Shown: positions 54,145 to 63,519 of the stretch, piece after piece
How positions within the stretch are numbered: position 1 is the stretch's first letter
Layout: each line of letters begins with the position of its first letter
NCBI RefSeq assembly: GCF_000766945.1
Contig: NZ_ALBT01000058.1
Span: 112,539 to 176,538, forward strand
Reading direction: 5' to 3'
Length of the DNA stretch: 64,000 bases
Origin: Cellvibrio mixtus subsp. mixtus J3-8
Lineage (GTDB): Bacteria > Pseudomonadota > Gammaproteobacteria > Pseudomonadales > Cellvibrionaceae
Translations under genes and position numbers: made by a program
The notes under the pieces: model-generated
Database searches by the model: none
Told to the model about the DNA's origin: nothing
Seen by the model: only the letters and a program-made list of their open reading frames with translations

Positions 54145-55656
54145 ATGCAGGAAAATATAAAAAAAATACTCGTCGTTGGTGGAGGAACCGCAGGTTGGAT
54201 GACAGCTGCCGCTCTATCGAAAATTATAGACAAACGATTTTGTGCAATTCAATTAATTGAATCAGATGATATTGGCTCAGTCGGTGTGGGTGAGGCGACT
54301 ATACCTATTATCCAAATGTTCAATAAATTACTGGATTTGGATGAAGATGAGTTTGTACGAAAAACTCAAGGCACATTCAAGCTAGGGATTGAATTTGTCA
54401 ACTGGACAAATATTGGGCAGAAGTATATTCATGCGTTTGGTGAAGTTGGCAAAGATATGGAAGCTGTGCAGTTTTATCATTACTGGTTGAAAATGGCTCA
54501 ATTGGGTAAGGCTGAGGATTTGAGGCAATATTCAATTGCTGGTGTTGCTGCCGAACAGGGGAAGTTTATGAGGCCATTTGATGCGGGAAATTCACCTTTA
54601 TCAAATATCGCCTATGCTTTTCATTTTGATGCCGGTTTATATGCAAGATTCCTTAAGGAGTTTGCTACAACGCGCGGCGTGCAGCGTACGGAAGGTAAAA
54701 TTGCTGCAACAGATGTTGACTCAAGTACTGGTTTTATAAAATCGGTACGCATGGAATCGGGTGAGACCGTTGAAGCAGATTTTTTTATAGACTGTTCTGG
54801 GTTCCGGGGGTTGTTAATAGAAGAAGCCTTACATACTGGATATGAGGATTGGTCTCATTGGTTGCCGTGCGATCGAGCTTGGGCGGTACCCTGTGAAAAC
54901 ACGAGTGACCCTACACCTTACACTCGCTCCACTGCTCATTCTGCTGGTTGGCAATGGCGAATTCCGTTGCAACATCGAGTAGGAAATGGTCACGTATTTT
55001 CCAGTAAATTTATGAGTGAAGATGAGGCTCGATCAATTTTATTAAATAATCTTGATGGCAAGCCGTTGGCTGAGCCAAGATTGCTCAAATTTGTTACTGG
55101 GAAAAGAAAAAAAATCTGGAATAAAAACTGCCTTGCAATTGGCTTGTCGAGTGGTTTTATGGAGCCTCTTGAATCGACGAGTATTCATCTTATTCAGTCA
55201 TCGATTGGGCGTTTAATGAGTTTTTTTCCTAACAAATCATTTGATCAAGCTGATATTGATGAATTTAATCGGCAAGCTGATTTCGAAGTGGAAAAAATCA
55301 GGGATTTTCTCATTCTGCATTATCATGCTACAGAGAGAAACGACTCTGAATTTTGGAATTATTGTCGAACAATGTCTATTCCACCCGAACTAAAGCAAAA
55401 AATTGAACAGTTCCAAAAGAATGGAAGAATTTTTAGAAATAGTAATGAAATGTTCAGTGATTTAAGTTGGCTTGAGGTTATGTATGGTCAAGGAATTCGT
55501 CCTAGAGGATACCATCCACTGGTTGATCGTATGCCCGAGGAGGAGATTATGAAGCGACTAGATAGTGTTCGTCGAGTCATTGATAAATCAGTCGATTACA
55601 TGCCAACGCATGCACAGTTTATCGCCGAAAATTGTAAAGCTGAAAAAGTGTACTGA
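54145..55656 (+). CDS. Flavin-dependent halogenase family protein 5 (canonical)
   Basis: A 503-residue halogenase-family protein with all motifs: FAD loop ILVVGGGTAGWMTAAAL, Lys in GTFKLGIEF, WxWxIP as GWQWRIPLQH and MEPLESTSIHLIQ. It is the last gene of the array. The 193-bp gap after it, to the RHS gene, has no clear terminator; GGGGCA / TGCCCC near 55665-55683 can pair but lacks a T-run. Confidence 0.88.
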   Translation: MQENIKKILVVGGGTAGWMTAAALSKIIDKRFCAIQLIESDDIGSVGVGEATIPIIQMFNKLLDLDEDEFVRKTQGTFKLGIEFVNWTNIGQKYIHAFGEVGKDMEAVQFYHYWLKMAQLGKAEDLRQYSIAGVAAEQGKFMRPFDAGNSPLSNIAYAFHFDAGLYARFLKEFATTRGVQRTEGKIAATDVDSSTGFIKSVRMESGETVEADFFIDCSGFRGLLIEEALHTGYEDWSHWLPCDRAWAVPCENTSDPTPYTRSTAHSAGWQWRIPLQHRVGNGHVFSSKFMSEDEARSILLNNLDGKPLAEPRLLKFVTGKRKKIWNKNCLAIGLSSGFMEPLESTSIHLIQSSIGRLMSFFPNKSFDQADIDEFNRQADFEVEKIRDFLILHYHATERNDSEFWNYCRTMSIPPELKQKIEQFQKNGRIFRNSNEMFSDLSWLEVMYGQGIRPRGYHPLVDRMPEEEIMKRLDSVRRVIDKSVDYMPTHAQFIAENCKAEKVY

Positions 55657-55849
55657 TAATATAGGGGGCACAGCAGCTGCCCCTGGGTTAAATTGATGAG
55701 ATGCTTGGTGACTATTCAGGAGTCACCTGTGATCAATGTCTCGGTTTTTGTGAGGTAACAAAAAATTATTAGCTTTATTAATTAATATTGATTAAATTTG
55801 AATCAGGTTTAATTTTCTGCTTTATTTCTTTATACATGGAGCGTATTCA

Positions 55850-58800
55850 ATGCATCCTTTCCTTGCCGTTCAATTTCGATTCGTTTCCACATATTTAATT
55901 TTAATCGCGTTATTTTTTTTTAGTGCTTTTTCGTTGGCGCAAACAGCGCAGCCTCGTTATCCAATTAATAACGATAAAGTTTCATCCAATCCAAAATTTA
56001 CTGCCATCGCATCCAGCCTTATTCCGGGTGTTACATACAATATTATCGTGTCCGAGCAGCCCAGGGGTGGTGGTGCGGGTATTGATCAATATATTGATTT
56101 TTGGATTAAAGAAGGTTTACCTGCAGAAAGCATACTGGATACTAATTTGAATCGTATAGGTTGGGATTCCACCTGGGTTCGAAAAACGAGAAATGGCAAT
56201 TATGTGGGTGCTGCAACAGTAGTTCCCAACGCGACGCCAGCGTCATTGCCCTATGGAAAAACATATTACTGGCATATCTATGCGAGTAATGTAACCAAGT
56301 CAGTTGAAAATACTTTTTCGACACTGGATAACAGACGCATGGTATTTGCCAATTCTCCTGCGAATGGAGCAGTTGTGGATGCTTCAGCTGGGGAGCCCTG
56401 TTTTACCTGGAATATATACACTCAGAGCAATTTTGGTTCCTACACCGTAATGGTGTCCACCACGCCTGATTTTCCATCTACTCGTTGGCAATACCAAATA
56501 AATTCAGCAGCTACAACCAGTATATGCTGGAATAATGGCTCGGGATGGACACCAAAAGGTTCGACTCCGCCCGCCACACCCGGGCCACTTCAAAATGGCG
56601 TTACCTATTATTGGAGAGTGTTAATAACCTATTCAGATGGGGCAATATTGAATAGGGATTTCGTAGGCTCTTCATTTAATTACAGGGCAACTGCAACCAA
56701 TAGTTCTTCGAAATCAAGTATTGCAACAATTTTTAGCAGTTCAGTGGCTAGCTCATCAAAATTAAGTAGTTCGTCTGCTCAATCAATTAACTTGTCGGGT
56801 ACAGCATCAAACTTTATCCAGTCTTTGAACCAGACCGCACCGGTTAATCCTGCTGCTGATTCAATGACAGAATCCATCTACAACGGTGCACTTGGTGGCT
56901 CACATAGCGTTGGCCCTGATGGCTCATTTAATTATTCCCTTCCACTGTCAATTCCAGTTGGAATCAATGGTGTCCAACCAAAATTGCAACTGAATTATAA
57001 CTCCAATGCAAAAAATGGATTGCTGGGATGGGGTTGGACCTTGGGTGGGCTTTCCGTTATTGGTCGCTGCAATGCCAGCATGGTTCGCGATGGGTATGTA
57101 AGTGGAATACAGGCAGGAGATAATTACAAATATTGCATTGATGGCCAGCGTTTGGTTGAAGTCGCTACCGGTGAGTATCGCACCGAAAGTGAAAGTTTTT
57201 TGCGTGTTAAAAAAATGGGGGATTACTGGGAGGTCACCAATAATGTCGGAATCCAAAGCCGCTATGGTTTTAATACGGATAGCAAATTGGAGGATGATCA
57301 GAGCCAAACTTATGCGTGGTATCTGGATCAGCAAAAAGATGTCTCCAACAATAGTTGGTCCGTCATTTATAGCAAGTCTTCATCAGGTGGACACCAGTCG
57401 CATTATCCGGATTCAATCACCTATACAAGCAACCCTCTTCTGAGTGCTATGCACTCAGTGAAATTTTATTATGAAAACCGTGAAGACATTTCCGTAAAAT
57501 ACGTTGCGGGGATGAAGGTTAAAAATGATAAGCGACTTTCGAAAATCGAATTGAAGTCGTCCTCCGTTACGATTCATACCTATAACCTTGCGTATCAGCA
57601 AGCCGGTCAAATGTATCACGGGAAACAATATTCCGATCCGGCAAAAACCAGTCGTTTGGCTAGCGTTAAAAAATGCATTGGTAATTCGTTGACAGATTGT
57701 GCAAAGCCTGTGGAATTTGATTGGAATTTGCAAACGGTAGAAAACTACAGGTTTTCATCATCAGGGTTAAATCAGGACGAGGGTTCTTCAACTGTTAAGG
57801 TATATTTGGATATCAATGGCGATGGAAGGCTTGAGCCGTATTTCGGTGGTGATTCTACGGAATTGGGAAATATCAAATACAGAAAAGCCGATGTCAATCG
57901 CGATGGTTTTGAAGATGTTATTAAAGAAAATAAATTGGTGAGTGGGGTCACTGTCTATTTAAGTAATGGCACATCAATAGAGTCTACCCCTGCCAGCTCA
58001 TACGGAAAAAGTGTAAGCGATATTTCCTACTCTGCCATTCGTACCTGGTCATCCTACATTAACCAAAGTAATTCACCGCCGGCGACTGACTCGTCTCCAA
58101 ATGTGTATGCATATGAAACAGAATATGCAGATATTAATGGCGATGGTCTTATCGATTTAATTAGATACCCCTACAGCTGTTATGGCTCAACAGTTTGGTG
58201 TAAGTTTGATTCATCTGCAGCTAAAGATATTTCTATTGCATTTAATACTGGAACGGGGTTCGGTGCTTTCATTTCCTGGTATTCCAACTGGGCTGGCCCC
58301 AGTCCATTATGCCCGTCTTCCGCTGGTCCGGCTTTCCGTGACTGTCAATTAAATACGTTCAAATTGAATTTTGTTGACATTGATGGCGATGGCACCATTG
58401 ATTTTTATGCAAATACTGCATATCCAAGATCAAATGGTACTTATGAATTTGTAATTGTTGGCCTGAATAATGGTAAGGATGGTTTCACCATTATCCCGTT
58501 GGGAAAATCCATTGCTCTCAATAATTATTTGGGTGATTTCAATGGTGATGGACGAATTGATATTGTGAAAATGCCTTCTTATTCTTCTGACCGGATTAGT
58601 GTCAAGGCAGGAATAGGAAAAATGATAGCAGCAGGTGATGAGTTAAAAGGATTTACGAGCTTCTCTATTGCTGAGGCATCAGGTTCCAACAGTGGGAATT
58701 GTGCAGGAATTGAGCCCATATCTAACAAGTGTAGATATGATATTTTTGATTTTAACAATGATGGAATGGATGATATCGTTGAAACGAGTACTACAGCAAT

Positions 58801-61800
58801 ATTGGCAGAGTGTCGTGATGCAACGCCAGTTCGCGATTCCTGTTGGAACTATGTCCATCGTGTGACGGCGCACACTTCGCGTGTTTATCTCTCCTTGGGG
58901 GCAAATGCAGAGGGTAATATAATATTTTCTGCTCCGGTTAATATTAGCGATTTGCCATTGTTGCAATCAGTTGGTGCTGATACTTATACCCGTATGTCCC
59001 TTGCCAAAAGGAGAGTTGATGATTTCAATAATGATGGTAACCAGGAAACCGACGCACGGCTGAAAAACAATGTTAAATCCAATCGTATCGAGTCGATAAT
59101 TGAAGCCTCTGGTCGGATTAATATTGCGTATGACTCATTGCTGTCGCAAAAAATTTATCAATATACTACCGATGCAGCAGCACAGGATTTATCAAGGAAC
59201 GATAATTCCTATTCTCTTATTTCATCGGCAAAAGTGATTGGTAAGCGTTTTGGTGTAAGAGAAATCCAGGTTTCCAATGGTGCTGGCAGCACCAACAAAA
59301 GTGAATACATTTACAAAGGCTCCAAAACCCACGGTTCCGGTTATGGTGACTTGGGCTTTGCGCAAGTAGAGGTATTGGATACCGTTGCTGGTAAAACGCC
59401 AATAAAAACGATTACGCGTTATTATCAATCGGCGGATACCCAATACAAACTGGCAGGGCGAGTGAGGCAACAACTTGTTTACACCAGTAATTCTTCGGGC
59501 GCGTTATTGCAAAAATTATCGGATACCCGCAACCAATGGAAAGTGCGCATTTATAGTGATGATATAGATACTGCTTTCAAGAGCCCGCATTATTTTTCGT
59601 ACCTCTATAAATCCAGTTCACAGCAATGGGATTTGGACGGAACCAAAATCGCAAATTCGCAAACCCAGAATCAGGCAAGTGCTACGGCGTCTTGTGATGA
59701 GCTGGTAGAAAGTCCTTCTATAGTGGTAACCAATGCAGGCAGCGCTGCGGATAATGATTATTCCGCTGATGGTGTTTTACTGTTCAGCCAAACCGCCATG
59801 TGCGATCAATCCGGATCGTCGGCTTCCGTGCAAATCAATGCATTGGAAAATCTGGATGTCACCAGCAAAGGCAATGCGCGGGCATTGGTTCAAAAACGCA
59901 AGGCCTATGCCTGGGTTGGTTCTGCTGTTGCCTCGGCAACAAAATCAGCCTATGACGTTCGCACGCAATCGTTTGCCTATAACTCGCTCGGCCAATTGGA
60001 AACTAAAACCATAGAGCCGGAATTGGCGTCCCCCAATAATTTCAAGGTAACGTCGACTTACCTCTATAACGGATTTGGTTCTGTCAGGAAAATTACTGAA
60101 GCCTGGGACGATGCCGCAAATGATGGTCTGGATATCACAACCCGTGAAACTAACATCATTGAAACATTTGATTCTTCAGGTGCGCGCCAGGTAGAAACCA
60201 CCAAACCACTCGGGCTGAAGGAAACTACAAAATTCCACCCGGTTTTTGGTGTCCCAACCAGCGAAATCGATGTAAATGGTTTGGAAACCAAACGTTTCTA
60301 CGATGCTCAGGGACGCCCTTCATCAATTGTGTATGCCGATGCGACCAATACACAAATTGATTATCGCCAGTGTAATTCCTGCTCCGGTTTTCATTCTGCT
60401 GCTGTGTGGTATAAGCAGGTAAAAACAACCGGTAGTTCCGCGGTTCGTACGTATTACGATGGATTTAATCGTGAAATAGGGGGGCGCACCAAAGGCCTGA
60501 ACGGGCTGGATACCTACACGGTGCAAACCTATAACAGCCGCGGTGGTATTTATCAGGTCTCTGCACCTTTCTTTAGTGGTGGAGTGCAGCAAACCACAAC
60601 GCGCAATTACGATGACCTGGGGCGAATCAGCACAATAAATTTCCCTGATAATTCGAGCGAAATTTATACTTACAATGGTTTGCGCCATGCGACGACCAAT
60701 CGCCTGAATCAAACGCAGAACCGTTACCTCAATGCGGCTGGCTGGGTGATACGCTCGGTAGATAACGCCAACACACCCATCGATTTCACTTACTGGCCCT
60801 GGGGGGATTTAAAAACCTCGCAAGTCAATAATGATCCGAAAACACTGGTAAACGTTGTATACGATAAGCTGGGTCGCAAAACGGAAATGACCGATCCCAA
60901 TACCGGTAAAACAAGTTATACCTATAACTCATTGGGATTAATGGCAACGCAAACCGATGCAAAAAACCAGCGTACCTGTTTTGGTTATGATGCATTGGAG
61001 CGGCAAACCAAGCGTATCGACAATGCCAGCAGCAGTTGTTCGGGCACAACGCAAAGCTGGAGTTACGATACCAAAACCTATGGTAAAGGCCAGTTGGCAA
61101 GTCTGAATGGTATTAATACCGATGGCTCAGGTTATTCCGAGCAATATTCCTACACGAACATGGGATTGCCGCAAGCCACAACATACAGTTACGGCGGTAA
61201 CAGCTACACCATCACCTCCAGCTACGATAGTTTTAGTCGTCCGTTAGCAACCACATATCCCACGGGCTACGTCGTTGCCAATCGCTATAACAGCTACGGT
61301 CATATGAGTGAAATTATTGACTCGGCGAATACCCGGGTGTGGAAAGCCAATGATGCGGATGCGCAAGGCAACCTCAAGCAATTTACGTTGGGTAACGACG
61401 TTGTAACCAATCAGACGTTTGATCCCTTCTATAACCGTATCGAAACAATTCAGGCCGTAAAAGGTAATCTGGTTATTCAGGATCAGCGTTACAAGTTTGA
61501 TGCTATTGGTAATTTAAAATCGCGTGAAGATCGCAAAAATACCCTCACACAAAGCCTGTGCTACGACGGACTTAACCGTTTAAAAGCCGCGCGTTTTACT
61601 GGCTGTAGCAGTGCCAATAATGATTTCACTTATGACTCGTTGGGAAACCTTGCTACGAAGGAAGGAATGACCGGGACGCTGGGTTATGGCACCAATGGTA
61701 GTAATGTGGCTGGTCCGCATGCAGTGACATCGGCGAATGGCTGGAGTTACAAATACGATGCTATCGGCAATCTGGAAACGGCGACCAAATCCGGGCAGCT

Positions 61801-63154
61801 AACGCGTACGGTCCAGTACAGTCCGTTCAATAAACCCGTCAGCATCACACAAGGCAGCAAATTTTCAACCATTGTTTACGGCCCCAATCAGGATCGGATT
61901 AAACACAGTGACAGCAATGGACGCGTGACCAACTATGTTGGTGGTATTTATGAGGAAGTCACCAAAGATGGCGTCACACAAAAAATTCACTACGTCGGAG
62001 ATGTTGCATTATTTATTAGCAAGGGTAGCAACACCAACGCCACCTACAGTTATGAATATCAGCATCGCGATCACATCGGCAGTCTTGTTGCACTGAGTAA
62101 AGGTGCGGTTAACTCTGCATCGGATGTGCAATGGCAAGCGAATGGCACCTGGGGTGAGCGTCGTTACCAGCAATGGAATGGCCCGCTGGATAATTTATTA
62201 ATTCCAGCATCCACTGCGCGTGGTTTTACTGATCACGAGCATCTGGATTCAGTGGGATTAATCCACATGAATGGCCGTGTGTATGATCCGGAATTGGGTC
62301 GCTTCCTGAGTGCAGATCCGTTTGTGCAGGCGCCGTATAATTCGCAGAGTTATAATCGTTATTCGTATGTGTTCAATAATCCGCTGAGTTTTACGGATCC
62401 GAGCGGGTATGAATGTTTCCAACAAGATTATTTTGTTAATGGACAAAAACAGGGATCAGACTGGATTTCTTCCAATGGAACATTGTGTGGTCAGGATGCG
62501 ATAGTCTTTGGTCAAGATTGGAAAATCCAGCAGGAGCGGCAAAATCAGAGCTGGGAATATGTCATTCAGAATTTCCAAGCTTCATATTGGCCACAAAGTT
62601 TCCAATCTAACGGTTATGCGACTGGTCTTGCTATACCGATTGAGGGAAATGCTTTTGCGGGGGCAGGGTGTGGAATCGCCGGAATATGTCTTGGTGATTC
62701 GGTAGAAGATTCTGCGGATCTTGCAGCGGCTGAGAAGGTTGTTGGTAAGCATGCGATGACAGCGGCTACCGTTATAGGAATGATTGTTGGGCCGGCGAAG
62801 GCTAAGAGTTTAGCTAGAATCGCAAACCCAGTTCCTAAAACTCTGGCAAGGGTAGTGCCTGGAAATATAGATCCAAAAACACTTGGTACAACCCCTGATG
62901 TATTCGTAACTGATGCAAAAGTTTTGAAAGGTTTAAATGCAAATCAGATTGCAGAGAAATTAACCATACCTCAAAGCTTGTCAGGATTTAAAATTATTGA
63001 ATTTTCAAGTAAAGGTATTTCAGGTATAGCATCACCGATTAATAGAACAAATCCTGGATTTATTGGTGGAGGAAAAACTGCGGGAGGCGCGCCGGAATTT
63101 GTTATGCCCAATGGGCCAATACCTGTTGGATCAACGTGGAGAGTTATGCAATGA
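55850..63154 (+). CDS. Secreted SpvB/FG-GAP/RHS repeat polymorphic toxin
   Basis: A 2434-residue protein. Signal peptide at about 1-31 (LIALFFFSAFSLAQ); two fibronectin-like regions; a serine-rich linker at about 284-315; an SpvB-type segment at about 338-402 (LQLNYNSNAKNGLLGWGWTL); at least six Asp-rich FG-GAP calcium motifs (for example DINGDGLIDLI, DIDGDGTIDF, DFNGDGRIDIV) between about 650 and 1065; RHS/YD repeats from about 1370 to 2107; and the RHS core end [17 protein letters not shown] to [11 protein letters not shown] at about 2137-2187. The last 247 residues differ and form the toxin tip, with GFIGGGKTAGGAPEFVMP near the end; from memory this resembles polymorphic toxin type 10, unverified. 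It overlaps its immunity gene by 4 bases. Confidence 0.92.
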   Translation: MHPFLAVQFRFVSTYLILIALFFFSAFSLAQTAQPRYPINNDKVSSNPKFTAIASSLIPGVTYNIIVSEQPRGGGAGIDQYIDFWIKEGLPAESILDTNLNRIGWDSTWVRKTRNGNYVGAATVVPNATPASLPYGKTYYWHIYASNVTKSVENTFSTLDNRRMVFANSPANGAVVDASAGEPCFTWNIYTQSNFGSYTVMVSTTPDFPSTRWQYQINSAATTSICWNNGSGWTPKGSTPPATPGPLQNGVTYYWRVLITYSDGAILNRDFVGSSFNYRATATNSSSKSSIATIFSSSVASSSKLSSSSAQSINLSGTASNFIQSLNQTAPVNPAADSMTESIYNGALGGSHSVGPDGSFNYSLPLSIPVGINGVQPKLQLNYNSNAKNGLLGWGWTLGGLSVIGRCNASMVRDGYVSGIQAGDNYKYCIDGQRLVEVATGEYRTESESFLRVKKMGDYWEVTNNVGIQSRYGFNTDSKLEDDQSQTYAWYLDQQKDVSNNSWSVIYSKSSSGGHQSHYPDSITYTSNPLLSAMHSVKFYYENREDISVKYVAGMKVKNDKRLSKIELKSSSVTIHTYNLAYQQAGQMYHGKQYSDPAKTSRLASVKKCIGNSLTDCAKPVEFDWNLQTVENYRFSSSGLNQDEGSSTVKVYLDINGDGRLEPYFGGDSTELGNIKYRKADVNRDGFEDVIKENKLVSGVTVYLSNGTSIESTPASSYGKSVSDISYSAIRTWSSYINQSNSPPATDSSPNVYAYETEYADINGDGLIDLIRYPYSCYGSTVWCKFDSSAAKDISIAFNTGTGFGAFISWYSNWAGPSPLCPSSAGPAFRDCQLNTFKLNFVDIDGDGTIDFYANTAYPRSNGTYEFVIVGLNNGKDGFTIIPLGKSIALNNYLGDFNGDGRIDIVKMPSYSSDRISVKAGIGKMIAAGDELKGFTSFSIAEASGSNSGNCAGIEPISNKCRYDIFDFNNDGMDDIVETSTTAILAECRDATPVRDSCWNYVHRVTAHTSRVYLSLGANAEGNIIFSAPVNISDLPLLQSVGADTYTRMSLAKRRVDDFNNDGNQETDARLKNNVKSNRIESIIEASGRINIAYDSLLSQKIYQYTTDAAAQDLSRNDNSYSLISSAKVIGKRFGVREIQVSNGAGSTNKSEYIYKGSKTHGSGYGDLGFAQVEVLDTVAGKTPIKTITRYYQSADTQYKLAGRVRQQLVYTSNSSGALLQKLSDTRNQWKVRIYSDDIDTAFKSPHYFSYLYKSSSQQWDLDGTKIANSQTQNQASATASCDELVESPSIVVTNAGSAADNDYSADGVLLFSQTAMCDQSGSSASVQINALENLDVTSKGNARALVQKRKAYAWVGSAVASATKSAYDVRTQSFAYNSLGQLETKTIEPELASPNNFKVTSTYLYNGFGSVRKITEAWDDAANDGLDITTRETNIIETFDSSGARQVETTKPLGLKETTKFHPVFGVPTSEIDVNGLETKRFYDAQGRPSSIVYADATNTQIDYRQCNSCSGFHSAAVWYKQVKTTGSSAVRTYYDGFNREIGGRTKGLNGLDTYTVQTYNSRGGIYQVSAPFFSGGVQQTTTRNYDDLGRISTINFPDNSSEIYTYNGLRHATTNRLNQTQNRYLNAAGWVIRSVDNANTPIDFTYWPWGDLKTSQVNNDPKTLVNVVYDKLGRKTEMTDPNTGKTSYTYNSLGLMATQTDAKNQRTCFGYDALERQTKRIDNASSSCSGTTQSWSYDTKTYGKGQLASLNGINTDGSGYSEQYSYTNMGLPQATTYSYGGNSYTITSSYDSFSRPLATTYPTGYVVANRYNSYGHMSEIIDSANTRVWKANDADAQGNLKQFTLGNDVVTNQTFDPFYNRIETIQAVKGNLVIQDQRYKFDAIGNLKSREDRKNTLTQSLCYDGLNRLKAARFTGCSSANNDFTYDSLGNLATKEGMTGTLGYGTNGSNVAGPHAVTSANGWSYKYDAIGNLETATKSGQLTRTVQYSPFNKPVSITQGSKFSTIVYGPNQDRIKHSDSNGRVTNYVGGIYEEVTKDGVTQKIHYVGDVALFISKGSNTNATYSYEYQHRDHIGSLVALSKGAVNSASDVQWQANGTWGERRYQQWNGPLDNLLIPASTARGFTDHEHLDSVGLIHMNGRVYDPELGRFLSADPFVQAPYNSQSYNRYSYVFNNPLSFTDPSGYECFQQDYFVNGQKQGSDWISSNGTLCGQDAIVFGQDWKIQQERQNQSWEYVIQNFQASYWPQSFQSNGYATGLAIPIEGNAFAGAGCGIAGICLGDSVEDSADLAAAEKVVGKHAMTAATVIGMIVGPAKAKSLARIANPVPKTLARVVPGNIDPKTLGTTPDVFVTDAKVLKGLNANQIAEKLTIPQSLSGFKIIEFSSKGISGIASPINRTNPGFIGGGKTAGGAPEFVMPNGPIPVGSTWRVMQ

Positions 63155-63435
63155 TTGAAAAACTAAAGAATACAGAAAACTTTCTTGAGGGGGCTTGGGT
63201 TCTTGAAAACGGAAAAATTGTAGAGGATTCTGTTTCTAAAAGAATACAACTTTTAATTACTGCTTTTTTAAAGAAGGTCGCAGTTTCAGACGATGGTTGG
63301 GATACGCTTTATATCGATACTGATGACAGTCGATATTGGGAGCTTACTTATCCAGAGAGCAATTTACAGGGAGGTGGTGCACCTGCGTTGAAAAATATCG
63401 CATATGATGAAGCAGAAAAAAAATACAGCTTATAG
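63151..63435 (+). CDS. Imm27-like immunity protein
   Basis: A 94-residue cytosolic protein starting at the ATG at 63151, whose ATGA overlaps the stop of the RHS gene. The segments FLEGAWVLENGKIVEDS, GWDTLYIDTDDSRYWELTY and QGGGAPALKNI match what I know of the Imm27 family (GW-LY-D-D-R-WELTYP followed by GGG-P-L). It should neutralise the toxin tip of the RHS protein. A GTG at 63136 would lengthen it by five residues but lies inside the RHS frame. Function is inferred from family and position. Confidence 0.75.
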   Translation: MIEKLKNTENFLEGAWVLENGKIVEDSVSKRIQLLITAFLKKVAVSDDGWDTLYIDTDDSRYWELTYPESNLQGGGAPALKNIAYDEAEKKYSL

Positions 63436-63519
63436 TTGATTTTATTAAATAAATTTCGTTATTAAATGCTGCTCTGGTAGCGGCATTTGATTTGGTTTAT
63501 TTAATTTCTTCGGCTACCT

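Noticed and set aside
48139..55656. Classical secondary-metabolite halogenase cluster
   Set aside because: No NRPS, PKS, terpene, prenyltransferase or flavin reductase gene lies nearby; the neighbours are a TonB receptor and an RHS toxin.
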